In this document: positions 52,301-61,056 of the stretch, one piece after another
How the letters are laid out: each line of letters opens with the position of its first letter
Numbering within the stretch: the stretch's first letter is position 1
DNA from: Paenibacillus antri
GTDB taxonomy: Bacteria > Bacillota > Bacilli > Paenibacillales > YIM-B00363
Length of the DNA: 64,000 nt
Reading direction: 5' to 3'
Assembly: GCF_005765165.1 (NCBI RefSeq)
Contig: NZ_VCIW01000004.1
Span: 1-64,000 of the forward strand
Program-made: the position numbers and the translations under genes
Notes under the pieces: generated by a model
The model's database searches: none
What the model was told of the DNA's origin: nothing
What the model saw: the letters and a program-made list of their open reading frames with translations, nothing else

Positions 52301-52480
52301 GCCTGCAAGCGCGGATTCGCGCTTAGCTCGACGGTTTAGACGGAGGTTTCGCTTATAAGCGCGAATTCGCGCTTAGACCGACGGTTTAGACGGAAGTTTC
52401 CGCTTATAAGCGCGAATTCGCGCTTAGACCGACGGTTTAGACGGAGGTTTCCGCTTATAAGCGCGAATTCGCGCTTAGCG
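52301..52480. repeat. 51-bp palindromic tandem repeats (family B)
   Basis: Four units start at about 52301, 52351, 52402 and 52453 (50, 51 and 51 bases apart; the first spacing lacks one C). Each holds the palindrome TAAGCGCGAATTCGCGCTTA (variant in the first unit) and the linker GACCGACGGTTTAGACGGAGG. The region 52248-52536 between the terminator and the next minus-strand gene holds nothing else. Same period as family A at 24 kb but unrelated sequence. Confidence 0.88.
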
Positions 52481-52536
52481 AAGAGGGGGACCGCGAACAT
52501 TTTTGTGCAGGTAATGGCCGAGGCAACTTTAGCCGG

Positions 52537-53187
52537 TTATCGCGGCGCTCTCGCCATCGCTAACGTAAACCTCGCCGTCCAAGCGGCCATCGCGCGAATC
52601 GTCGCGACGGAGAGGAACAGCAGCACGAAGCCGATCGCCGTGCAGACGAAGGAGAGTTGCATCGACGTGATGTTCGGGGCAAGATCGGCGATCCAATACG
52701 ACGTCTCGAAGATGTCGATGCTGATCGTACGCTCCAGAACGACATACACGGCGGGGGTCGCGATCAAGCCGATGCTGACGCAGACGAGCGTAACGGAGAC
52801 GACGAAGTTGACGATACCGATCGGCAGCTTCAGGATGCATAGGAGAATGTTCAAGTACGATGCCGGATCGGCGACCGCCCGACCGAGCCGGCGGAATAAT
52901 CCGCGCTCGGCGGCGACGGAAGCGGAGGCGGAAGCGGGCTCGGGATCGTCCAAGCCGAGCACCGCTCGGGCGAGCGATCTTTCGAAGCCGGCGATGCCGA
53001 AGAGAATCGTAAGTACGCCGAGCAGAATCGGCAAGCCGACGAAGATCGGCAGCAAGCCGGCGGACAGCGTCAGTCCCGCGACGATAAAGACGAAGTACAG
53101 AATGCCGAGCGGGAGCGACAGTAAGACGTAAGCGGACGGGGTGACGGACGGCTTCGCCGTCGGAAGCGCCGGTTGGCGGATTTGCAT
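52537..53187 (-). CDS. Stand-alone putative sensor-domain (PF13796-type) membrane protein
   Basis: 216 residues. Four hydrophobic helices in two hairpins: YVLLSLPLGILYFVFIVAGL and AGLLPIFVGLPILLGVLTIL, then a cytoplasmic loop (ERSLARAVLGLDDPEPASAS), then a repeat-like second hairpin (LLCILKLPIGIVNFVVSVTL; IGLIATPAVYVV) and a last helix near the C-terminus. The PLGxxxF and GLP signatures match the 'putative sensor' domain that normally forms the N-terminus of HisKA_3 histidine kinases. Here no kinase is fused. The divergent gene 210 bases away encodes a REC-HisKA_3-HATPase protein without a sensor, so the two may be a split kinase. Confidence 0.75.
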   Translation of the reverse strand: MQIRQPALPTAKPSVTPSAYVLLSLPLGILYFVFIVAGLTLSAGLLPIFVGLPILLGVLTILFGIAGFERSLARAVLGLDDPEPASASASVAAERGLFRRLGRAVADPASYLNILLCILKLPIGIVNFVVSVTLVCVSIGLIATPAVYVVLERTISIDIFETSYWIADLAPNITSMQLSFVCTAIGFVLLFLSVATIRAMAAWTARFTLAMARAPR

Positions 53188-53397
53188 GGGAATCGTTTCT
53201 CCTCGAATTGGAATGTACTGTCACATCTTACCCGGATTCGACCCGCCTTCGATACCGGCCGAGGTTCGTGCGCGGCCCGGACTTTCGTCGGGGGATGATG
53301 TTGGATTTTCTGTTGTATTCCGAGGCGCGATCGATTACGCTGACAGAAGGAGCAAGGCGCGGGAGCGTTCGAACACGGGAAAGGAAGCGATTCTCCG

Positions 53398-54408
53398 ATG
53401 TATTCCATGCTGATCGTCGACGACCATAAGCATCTAGTGGAGAGCTTAGCCGCCACGGTGCCGTGGGACGAATATCGCATTACGAGAATCCATAAAGCAT
53501 ATAACGGAAAGCAAGCGCTGCAGATCGTCATGGAGCAGGACATCCACGTGCTGATCACCGACATTCGGATGCCCGAGATGTCGGGACTCGAGCTGATCGA
53601 GACGATCCGTCAGCGCCAACTCGACATCGAATGCATTCTATTGACCGGGATCGCGGATTTTCGATACGCGAAGCAAGCGATCGAGCTGCAGGCGGTCAAC
53701 TATTTGCTTAAACCGGTCCGGGTCGAGGAGCTGCTTCCGTCGATCCGCGCCATCGCGGATCGGTTGGAGGAGCGCCGATCGGCGGAAGCGGAGCAGGAGC
53801 GGATCGCCGCCGAAGAGCGGAGACGCATCGGGCACGACTTGCACGATATTCTCGGCTTCACGCTGACGAGCACGCTTATGAATTTGGAAGCGGCCAAGAT
53901 GCTGCTTGCGGCGAACCGCGAGGAAGGCTTGAAGCGGCTCGAGCAATCCAGCGAGCTGCTGCGCAGCGGCATGCTGACGATCCGCCAGGCCGTCAGAACG
54001 GTGCAGCAAGGCCGGCAGGAGACGGAGCTCGTCGCATCGCTGCGCGCGTTCCTCGCCGACGCCGAACGATTGGCCGGCGTGACGATCGTCTCCGAATTCG
54101 AGCCGGAGGCGGCGACGGTGGACCCGTCCTTCGCGAAGACGGCGCTGCATGCCGTACAGGAGGGCATTACGAACGGGATTCGGCACGGCGGGGCGACGCG
54201 GTTTCTGTTCCGTCTGCAGCTAAACGAGGGCAAGATCCGACTGTCGCTATGGAACGACGGCCGCCCGTACGACGGGGGGAGCGAGCAAGGCATCGGTCTC
54301 GCCGCGATGCGGGAACGCGTCGAAGCATGGGGCGGCGCCGTCGAGCTGACGTCTACGGCCGAGCCGTCCGGTACGCTGCTGCGGCTCACCTTGCCGTACG
54401 GGGCCTGA
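53398..54408 (+). CDS. Hybrid REC-HisKA_3-HATPase protein (receiver-first kinase)
   Basis: 336 residues, no membrane segment. Residues 1-118 are a receiver (acid pair D8-D9, phospho-acceptor D55 in ITDIRMP, T83, K105 in LLKPV). After a coiled linker (LEERRSAEAEQERIAAEERRR) comes a HisKA_3 dimer/phospho-acceptor segment GHDLHDILGFTL with H149, then an HATPase_c domain (EGITNGIRHGGATR; GQGIGLAAMRERVEAWGG-type ATP lid). The layout resembles a YesN-type receiver joined to a NarL/DesK-type kinase. It could take phosphate and pass it to the next gene's receiver. AAAGGAAG precedes the ATG. Confidence 0.85.
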   Translation: MYSMLIVDDHKHLVESLAATVPWDEYRITRIHKAYNGKQALQIVMEQDIHVLITDIRMPEMSGLELIETIRQRQLDIECILLTGIADFRYAKQAIELQAVNYLLKPVRVEELLPSIRAIADRLEERRSAEAEQERIAAEERRRIGHDLHDILGFTLTSTLMNLEAAKMLLAANREEGLKRLEQSSELLRSGMLTIRQAVRTVQQGRQETELVASLRAFLADAERLAGVTIVSEFEPEAATVDPSFAKTALHAVQEGITNGIRHGGATRFLFRLQLNEGKIRLSLWNDGRPYDGGSEQGIGLAAMRERVEAWGGAVELTSTAEPSGTLLRLTLPYGA

Positions 54409-54413
54409 CGCGA

Positions 54414-55508
54414 ATGCGGGGGAGGGAGGGGGCCGATACGTACACGGTGCTTGCGGTCGACGACGAACTGATGATCAAGAGAACGGTGCGGAAGCTGTTG
54501 GAAAACTCGGCGGCGTTCCGGGTGACGGGGGAAGCCGAGGACGGGGAAGAGGCGCTTGCGTTCATCGAACGCGAGCGGCCGGACGTCGTGATCACCGACA
54601 TTACGATGCCGGTCATGGACGGGCTGGAGCTGATCGGCCGCCTTCAGCGCTTAAAAGAGAAGCCTGAGATCGTCATCTTGTCCGGGTACGACGATTTCCC
54701 GTACATCCAAGAAGCGATTCGGCACGGCGTGGCGGATTATTTGTTGAAGCCGATCAAGCCGGAGGACTTCCGAGCGACGATGGAACGCGTGGCCGAGCGG
54801 CTCCGCGAGAAGGCGAAGACCGAGGCGCCCCGATTCGATTGGCTGCCCTTGTGCGAAGCGACCGGCAAGCGCCTGGCGGATTCCGTGTGGCTGTTACGCC
54901 CCGAGGAGATCGATGCGACGTGGGAGGACGTGCGGCTATGGATCGAGGAGCGATCCATAAGCGACACGAGGGTGGGGAGAGCGCCGCAAGCGAACGAGGT
55001 GTGCGCGGACTTGCTGCACTTCGCGGCGTCGGAGCTCCGGCGGCGCGGGGGGACCGAAGGGGCCTTCCCAAGCCTGCCGGATGTACGGGCGGCGAACGAT
55101 GACGAAACCGCGTTTCGCCTCGCGAAGGAGTCGCTTCTAGAGGCGATGGAACGCATTCGGCAATCCCGCAACTGGGTCAATCACAGGCACATCCGATCCA
55201 GCATCGAGCGCGTGAACGCGTCGTTCGCCGATCCGACGTTATCGATGCAGCAGTTGGCCGACGCGGCTTCGATGTCGCCGGCGTATTTCAGCCGCTCGTT
55301 CAAAGCCGAGACGGGCGTAACCTTCGTGCAGTATGTGACGCGACTTCGGATGGAACGGGCGAAGGAACTGTTGACGGATCCGACGAAGTCGATGAACGAC
55401 GCGGCTCGCGCGGCCGGGTACGTCGACTACCCGCATTTCACGAAAGCGTTCAAGAAGTACTTCGGCATCAAGCCGTCGGACTATCGCAAGCGGTTAGGCA
55501 TTTCATAG
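54414..55508 (+). CDS. YesN-type response regulator (REC + AraC HTH)
   Basis: About 364 residues. Receiver at ~10-130 (VLAVDDELMIKRTVRKLL; ITDITMPVMDGLELI with the phospho-acceptor aspartate; SGYDDFPYIQEAI; DYLLKPIKPEDF), a helical middle region, and an AraC DNA-binding domain at ~265-364 (MQQLADAASMSPAYFSRSFKAETGVTFVQYVTRLRMERAKELL; AARAAGYVDYPHFTKAFKKYFGIKPSDYRK). ATG 54414 is five bases after the previous stop, so it is coupled; GTG 54447 with GGAGGGAGGGGG ahead is an alternative that trims the first strand. Likely partner of the hybrid kinase. Confidence 0.87.
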   Translation: MRGREGADTYTVLAVDDELMIKRTVRKLLENSAAFRVTGEAEDGEEALAFIERERPDVVITDITMPVMDGLELIGRLQRLKEKPEIVILSGYDDFPYIQEAIRHGVADYLLKPIKPEDFRATMERVAERLREKAKTEAPRFDWLPLCEATGKRLADSVWLLRPEEIDATWEDVRLWIEERSISDTRVGRAPQANEVCADLLHFAASELRRRGGTEGAFPSLPDVRAANDDETAFRLAKESLLEAMERIRQSRNWVNHRHIRSSIERVNASFADPTLSMQQLADAASMSPAYFSRSFKAETGVTFVQYVTRLRMERAKELLTDPTKSMNDAARAAGYVDYPHFTKAFKKYFGIKPSDYRKRLGIS

Positions 55509-55556
55509 TCGGAGCGGTCCGCCGCCGTCCGCGCTAAGCCGACACCAAACATAAAG

Positions 55557-55584
55557 AAGGACGGTCCCGAGGGACCGTCCTTTT
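55557..55584. terminator. Bidirectional terminator
   Basis: AAGGACGGTCCC and GGGACCGTCCTT are perfect inverted arms two bases apart with T4 on one side and A-rich sequence on the other, between convergent genes. Confidence 0.85.
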
Positions 55585-55592
55585 CCATGCGC

Positions 55593-57197
55593 TTATCGGT
55601 TGTTGTACCATTCCGTCGCTTCGGTAATCCACTGGTCGCCGCCGCGGCTCTTCCAATCGGCGACGTAGGCGTCGAACGCGTCGACCGGCTCTTGGCCGGT
55701 GATGATCTTCGCCGCGATCTCTTGGAACAATCCGTTATGATCGAGCTCCGGACGCGCCTGGAGCGCGGGGAGGGTCGGGAGGTCGAGACCGTCGTTCACG
55801 ATGCCTTCGTTCATGCCCGTCTGGATGCCGGAGAAAATCAGGTCGCCCATGTTGCGGCCTTTGATGAACGTCTCGTCCGTCAGGTGAAGCTTCGGACCCG
55901 TGAAATGCAGCCACTCTTGGTGCATCGCTTCCGCGTCGTACTCTTCCTTGACGGAAGGATACTTGTAAGTAATCGCGTCGCCGCTTTTCGTGTAATTTTC
56001 GCCTTCGAGACCGTAGAGGAAAAAGTCGCTCGGCGCTTCGTCCGAATAAAACCAGTCGAAAAACTTGATGATTTCGATCGCCTTCGCTTCGTCCGTGCCG
56101 GCCGGAATCGTCCATACGAAGTCGGAGACGGAGGAGCCGATCGCGTATACGCCGCCCGGCTTGCCGCTCGGACCGACAGGAGCGGGGATGAGCGCGATCT
56201 CGGCTTCCGGAACGTTTTCCCGCAGTCGATTCAGCCATGTGTCCGGGTACGTCGCCGCGTGCGCCCACATGCCGACTTGACCCGTTACGATCTTATTGTC
56301 CCATACGTTACCAGGCTGGGTAATAAATTCGTTGTCGAGCAGCTTCTCTTCGTACAATTGACGGTAGACGGCCAGGGCGTCTTTCATTTCCGGACGGACG
56401 TGGTTCGGCGTCAGCTTGCCGTCCACGAGCCTCCAGGCGTTCAGCGGCACGTCGAAGGCGCCGAAGAAATGGCCCGTATGCGAAAATTTCTCGCGGCCGG
56501 AGAACGGGATTTCGTCCTTCTTGCCGTTGCCGTTCGGGTCGCCGTCGCGGAACGCGCGCAGCACCTCGATGTATTCGTCGATCGTCTTCGGCGTCGAGAG
56601 CCCCAGCTTGTCGAGCCAATCCTTGCGAATGTACACGACGGTGCCGTTCGTGATCGCATTGTCGCCCGGGATGCCGTAGATGACCCCGTCTTTCGCGACG
56701 CGTCCGGATTTCCAAGAGTCCGGCTTCACCTTCGCTTTCAAGTTCGGCGCGTACTGATCGATCAGGTCGCCAAGCGGGAGCAGGACGCCCGCGTCGATCG
56801 CCGGCGCGATCTCGGGCGTGTTGATGCCCTTGGTTTGCAAAATGTCGGGCAGCTCGCCGCCCGCAAGCGTCAGGGATAGACTTTGTTCGTAATTTTCATG
56901 AGGGAGGAGCTCGAACTCAAGATCGGTGTTAGACAATTCCTCCAGCTTCTTCACGTACTTGTCTTCGTTAATGTTCGAGGAGTTGACGACGTGACCCAGG
57001 TTGCCGGTCGTGAGCGTCACCTTCAGCTTCAGCGGCTCTTTCGGCGCTTCCGCTTCCGGCGCCGTCGCTGGCTCGCCGGTGGACGGCGTTCCCGACGGTG
57101 CCGGCTCCTCGCTTGACCCTCCCGTAGAACAGCCTAGGATCGTGCCGAAACTTAGTACGGTGCCGAGCAGGATAGCGAACGACTTTCTCTGTTGCAT
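55593..57197 (-). CDS. Carbohydrate ABC transporter solute-binding lipoprotein
   Basis: 534 residues. The lipobox is TILGC with Cys23, followed by a Ser/Glu/Pro-rich linker. The mature protein shows the family-1 sugar-binding pattern (LSNTDLEFELLPHENYEQSLSL; GGELPDILQTKGI; NGTVVYIRKDWLDKLGLSTPKT) and a calcium-type loop DGDPNGNGKKDEIP common in this subgroup. AAAGGAGAGG supports ATG 57197; the frame extends upstream without a ribosome site. It is the last gene of the minus-strand uptake operon, after the permeases. Confidence 0.9.
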   Translation of the reverse strand: MQQRKSFAILLGTVLSFGTILGCSTGGSSEEPAPSGTPSTGEPATAPEAEAPKEPLKLKVTLTTGNLGHVVNSSNINEDKYVKKLEELSNTDLEFELLPHENYEQSLSLTLAGGELPDILQTKGINTPEIAPAIDAGVLLPLGDLIDQYAPNLKAKVKPDSWKSGRVAKDGVIYGIPGDNAITNGTVVYIRKDWLDKLGLSTPKTIDEYIEVLRAFRDGDPNGNGKKDEIPFSGREKFSHTGHFFGAFDVPLNAWRLVDGKLTPNHVRPEMKDALAVYRQLYEEKLLDNEFITQPGNVWDNKIVTGQVGMWAHAATYPDTWLNRLRENVPEAEIALIPAPVGPSGKPGGVYAIGSSVSDFVWTIPAGTDEAKAIEIIKFFDWFYSDEAPSDFFLYGLEGENYTKSGDAITYKYPSVKEEYDAEAMHQEWLHFTGPKLHLTDETFIKGRNMGDLIFSGIQTGMNEGIVNDGLDLPTLPALQARPELDHNGLFQEIAAKIITGQEPVDAFDAYVADWKSRGGDQWITEATEWYNNR

Positions 57198-57228
57198 TCG
57201 AACCTCTCCTTTTTTGGTGTTTATATTG

Positions 57229-58095
57229 TTATCCTTTGATCGAGCCCAGCATCGCGCCTTTGACGAAATGCTTTTGGATGAAAGGATAGACAAGCAAGAT
57301 CGGGATCGTGGCGACCATAATGGAAGCCATCTTAATGCCTTCGACGGATTGCACCGCGTTGTTTACGCGAATGAGCATCTGTTCGTCGCTGTCGACGAGC
57401 AGCCGCCTTAGCAGCACTTGAAGCGGGAACAACTCTTGATTTCGAATGTACATAAGCGCCTGCGCGTAGGAGTTCCAATGACCTACCGCGTAGAACAACC
57501 CGATCGTACTTAGCGACGGCAGCGATAAGGGGAGCACGATTTTCCAAAGCGTGTAATACTCTCCCGCGCCGTCGATGCGCGCCGACTCCGTCAACCCTTC
57601 GGGAATGCCGCGGAAGAACGAAATCATGATGATCATATTGAAGGCGCTGATCGCGCCGGGGACGACGAGAGACCATACGGAATTGAGCAGACCGAGCTCC
57701 TTCACGAGCAAGTAACTCGGAATCATCGGCGCCGGGAAGATCATCGTGAACAAGACGATCAGAACGATCGCGGAACGGCCTTTCAGTTCGTGCTTGGATA
57801 ACCCGTAAGACATGAGAGAAGTCGCCGTCAAGTTGACGGCCGTGCCGACGACGGTGATCAGAATCGTCACCCAGAACGAACGCCATATTTTCGGGTCGCC
57901 GAGCACCGCTTGGAAGTTGCCGAGCGTAAACTCGACGGGCACGATCGAGACGCGGCCTTGCGTGATGGCCGGTCCGGAGCTGAACGAGCCGGCGAGAATA
58001 TGAAGGAACGGCAGCAGCATCGCTAAGCTTAACAAGGTTAAGAAGATATAGTTGAAAACGACGAACGCGCGCCGCGACGGTTGCATGCGGATCAA
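57229..58095 (-). CDS. Sugar ABC transporter permease, YtcP-type
   Basis: 288 residues, six helices. Opening RRAFVVFNYIFLTLLSLAMLLPFLHILAGSFSS, EAA loop TESARIDGAGEYYTLWKIVLPLSLPSL (~residue 170), and end QKHFVKGAMLGSIKG. Partner of the preceding LplB-type permease in the same operon. Start preceded by GAGGAGGAAAAGG. Between this gene and the lipoprotein gene there is a short gap of 31 bases. Confidence 0.9.
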   Translation of the reverse strand: MIRMQPSRRAFVVFNYIFLTLLSLAMLLPFLHILAGSFSSGPAITQGRVSIVPVEFTLGNFQAVLGDPKIWRSFWVTILITVVGTAVNLTATSLMSYGLSKHELKGRSAIVLIVLFTMIFPAPMIPSYLLVKELGLLNSVWSLVVPGAISAFNMIIMISFFRGIPEGLTESARIDGAGEYYTLWKIVLPLSLPSLSTIGLFYAVGHWNSYAQALMYIRNQELFPLQVLLRRLLVDSDEQMLIRVNNAVQSVEGIKMASIMVATIPILLVYPFIQKHFVKGAMLGSIKG

Positions 58096-58125
58096 AACCT
58101 TTTCCTCCTCTCGGGTGTCGAAGGG

Positions 58126-59079
58126 TCAATAGAGCGAATTGCCGGTCGTCTTCTTGCTTAATCGATTGGCGCCCATGAGCAGGATGAACCCGACGACCGC
58201 TTTAAACATATCGATGGCCGTCGTGTAGCTATACTGCCCGCCGAGCAAGCCGACGCGGTAGATGTACGTATCGAACACTTCGCCGTTATCCCACAGCAGC
58301 GGATTCAAAAGCATATAGATTTGTTCGAAACCAAGGTCCAAAATATGTCCGATGCGCAGCAGAAGCAGCACCATGATCGTCGGCAGCAGCGCCGGCAGCG
58401 TAATACTGACGACCTGCCGGAACTTCCCGGCGCCGTCGACTTCCGCGGCCTCGTAATACTCCGGGTTGATGCCGGCGAGCGCGGCTAAATAAATGATCGT
58501 GTTCCAGCCGACTTCCTTCCAGATGCCTGACGTCACGATAATGCTTCGGATGAACTTCGGCTCCTGCATAAAGAAAATCCGCTCGAAGCCGAGCCACTCC
58601 AGGAAGTCGTTGAACAATCCGATCGTCGGCGACAAGAAGTTGATAACCAGACCGCCGACGATGACCCACGACATGAAGTGGGGCAAATACAGCACCGTCT
58701 GCGAGATTCGCTTGAACGCGAGCTTGCGCACTTCGTTCAGCAAGAGCGCGAGGAGAATCGGCGCCGGGAATCCGAAGGCGAGCTGATACAGAGAAATCAA
58801 CAACGTGTTTCGAAGCACTTGGAAAAACTCGGGAAGCGTGAATAAGTTTTCGAAATGCTTCCATCCGACGTAAGGGCTTCCAAAAACGCCTTTGAAAATG
58901 TTGTAATCCTGAAACGCGATGATGCTGCCGGTCAGCGGGATGTACTTGAACGTCAGAAAGTACAGCAATCCGGGCAGGATCATCGAGTAAATGGCCCAGT
59001 GGCGGAGAAGATACGGCTTCTTCTTCGGCGGCGCCATCGACGGTCGTTCTGCGTTCGCGGTAAGTTCCGGTTGCGCCAA
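58126..59079 (-). CDS. Sugar ABC transporter permease, LplB-type
   Basis: 317 residues from TTG 59079 (GAGGAAGGGG ahead). Six helices; YLLRHWAIYSMILPGLLYFLTFKYIPLTGSIIAFQDYN at the N-terminus and EAA loop EAAEVDGAGKFRQVVSITLPALLPT (~residue 218). It forms the channel with the next permease. ATPase again absent. The short gap to the upstream gene (59080-59181) has no sign of a promoter, so all four genes are probably one transcript starting near 61056. Confidence 0.88.
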   Translation of the reverse strand: MAQPELTANAERPSMAPPKKKPYLLRHWAIYSMILPGLLYFLTFKYIPLTGSIIAFQDYNIFKGVFGSPYVGWKHFENLFTLPEFFQVLRNTLLISLYQLAFGFPAPILLALLLNEVRKLAFKRISQTVLYLPHFMSWVIVGGLVINFLSPTIGLFNDFLEWLGFERIFFMQEPKFIRSIIVTSGIWKEVGWNTIIYLAALAGINPEYYEAAEVDGAGKFRQVVSITLPALLPTIMVLLLLRIGHILDLGFEQIYMLLNPLLWDNGEVFDTYIYRVGLLGGQYSYTTAIDMFKAVVGFILLMGANRLSKKTTGNSLY

Positions 59080-59181
59080 AGTTCTAACCCCTTCCTCGTC
59101 GTTATGCTATAACCTTATCGATTGGGCGCGGCGGTTTCCATGCTCATTCATGCTCCGCCTTGTCGTTTTTTGACTTGTCCG

Positions 59182-61056
59182 TCACAACGGAAGCCGCGCG
59201 GCATCGTAACCGGTCGCTTCGAACCGAGGCTCCGGCCGCGGCCGGCCGTTCACCGACGCGTATAAAACGCCTTCGCTCCTTGGGCTGTACGCGAAGTCGA
59301 ACGTCACGTCAGGATGCTCGTACCGAATCCGTCTCGTGTACCCTTCGAGCTGATGCGTCGTCTCGTCGCGCAGCGACCCCGCGGCGGCATGCCGCCGGAA
59401 CGACTCGAAGCTTCCGTGCTCGGCGGCGCTGCCGACATGAACGACGAAGCCGTTCGTTAGGAGCGCCGCCTCTTTCGGTTCGAAGGCGCGCGCCGGACCT
59501 TCATAGTTATAAAAGGAGAGCAGCAGGTACTCCTCGAAGCGTTCGAGCTTGACGGCCGACGTCCGGCCCGCGTTCGTTACGGCTAGGGGGAGGAACGCGA
59601 AATACACCGGGCCGTCCTCGATGTAGATCGGAACGGGCGCCTCCACGGCATCGCCGGCAAGCGAGGCTCTGCGTTCGCCGAACCATACTTGATCGACATC
59701 GGTAAAGTGGACGGGGAATACGACGGACAGCTTCATGCTCGTCGCGCGCTTGGCTTCGTAAGGCTTCGGGCGGTACGCGACCAGGGCGCAATTCCGGTGT
59801 TGGATGGAAAACTTACGTCCTTCGTCGCGCAGCATCTCCGGTCCGCTCGCCTTGCCGTTGTAGACGTTCTCCCGCCCCGGCTCGCGCTCGTTGAAGAAAT
59901 AGCGGCTGAATACGGCGCGCGTATCGGTCCAGTCCCGAACGTCGGGACGCGTGCGATAGACGGCATGGAACGAATCGCTGATCGCCCCGTCGTAAAATTG
60001 GCCCGCGGACGTGCCGAGCGCGTAATCCGCCGTCATGCGAATCGTGTTCGGGCCCGACCAGGCCGGGTGCTCCGCCGCTTCGCCGGCGTACGCGGTTTCT
60101 TCGCCGGGCAGGCATTCCGCCGTGGCGACCGCGTCGAACGGGAGCGGCTTCCGCAGCGCCAACGCTTCCAGCTCCGGAGGGCAGTGGCAATCGCCGCTGT
60201 ACAGCCAGGCGAGATTCGGCAGCATCAGCGTCTCGACGCCGATATGTTCGACTTGCTTCGTCCGTACAGGAAATAACGTCTCGATCGGCTTCAATGAAAC
60301 GGCTTCGCCGAAGACGAGGTGGAGCAGGCCATGGACGTTATGAGGATGCGCGACGGAATCGACGAGATACGCGCGGGAATACGGTCCCGCGAAGTGGCCG
60401 GTCGTCGGGTGATAATGGATGGCGATTTCCGCCCACATGCGCGCCTCGCACTGGAGGGCGAGCTCGCGGATTCGTTCGTCCTTAACGTGGTTAACGATCT
60501 CGGCCAAAACATGCGTCGTGATCGGCGTATACGTCGGAGAGCCGAATTCCATTAAGGTGCCCCGGCGACGGAAGACGTCGATTAACTGCATTAACTTTGT
60601 TTCGCCAGCCGCGAACGCGTCCGGCTTGTTAAATGTTTCTCCTGCGGTCAACAAGGTGAACGTCGCCAAGGCGGCGAAGTTGTCATTATACATCGGGAAG
60701 CGGATGCGTTGTTCCGCCGCGCCGTCCAGACTGACGAGCACGTACTTCCGCAGCTTGGCGGCGGCCGCGTCCGTCAGTCGATCGGCGTATTTCAGAAGCA
60801 GCTGCATCGAGGTCATCGGGGAGAAGTGACAGTAGCGGGTTTCCAGCGATTCGATGATCGCGTTGGCGCGGTTCGCCGCGGCGCCCCCTGCGTAGAGAAG
60901 CGGCAAACAATGCCAAAGCTTCTCGCGAAAGTTGGCGGTCGGCCCTCGGCCGCGCCATTCGCCGCGCTCGTCGATCGCATCGTACATACGGGATAAATAG
61001 AGGTTGTAGAACTGTTGGCGCCGTTCTTGCTGCGTCCGTTCCGGGAACGTCATCAT
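59182..61056 (-). CDS. Uncharacterised protein with alpha/alpha-toroid-like N-terminus, sugar operon
   Basis: About 624 residues, no signal peptide, family not recognised. The N-terminal ~330 residues are helical and repeat-like (LWHCLPLLYAGGAAANRANAIIESLE; SMQLLLKYADRL), resembling an alpha/alpha toroid of glycoside hydrolases or polysaccharide lyases; the C-terminal ~280 are strand-rich (VVFPVHFTDVDQVWFGERRASL; SFYNYEGPARAF) as in the beta-sandwich of heparinase-like lyases. It has aromatic and His/Asp-rich stretches (HPHNVHGLLHLVF; GDCHCPPE). AAAAGGAGA supports ATG 61056. First gene of the operon, so it probably acts on the imported sugar in the cytoplasm (inference). Confidence 0.6.
   Translation of the reverse strand: MMTFPERTQQERRQQFYNLYLSRMYDAIDERGEWRGRGPTANFREKLWHCLPLLYAGGAAANRANAIIESLETRYCHFSPMTSMQLLLKYADRLTDAAAAKLRKYVLVSLDGAAEQRIRFPMYNDNFAALATFTLLTAGETFNKPDAFAAGETKLMQLIDVFRRRGTLMEFGSPTYTPITTHVLAEIVNHVKDERIRELALQCEARMWAEIAIHYHPTTGHFAGPYSRAYLVDSVAHPHNVHGLLHLVFGEAVSLKPIETLFPVRTKQVEHIGVETLMLPNLAWLYSGDCHCPPELEALALRKPLPFDAVATAECLPGEETAYAGEAAEHPAWSGPNTIRMTADYALGTSAGQFYDGAISDSFHAVYRTRPDVRDWTDTRAVFSRYFFNEREPGRENVYNGKASGPEMLRDEGRKFSIQHRNCALVAYRPKPYEAKRATSMKLSVVFPVHFTDVDQVWFGERRASLAGDAVEAPVPIYIEDGPVYFAFLPLAVTNAGRTSAVKLERFEEYLLLSFYNYEGPARAFEPKEAALLTNGFVVHVGSAAEHGSFESFRRHAAAGSLRDETTHQLEGYTRRIRYEHPDVTFDFAYSPRSEGVLYASVNGRPRPEPRFEATGYDAARLPL

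Noticed and set aside
52301-52480. CRISPR array or attachment site
   Set aside because: The linkers between palindromes are nearly identical, no integrase or cas gene is present, and there is no tRNA target.
57198-57293. N-terminal extension of the second binding lipoprotein
   Set aside because: It would bury the signal peptide; AAAGGAGAGG directly precedes ATG 57197, which begins a standard lipoprotein signal.
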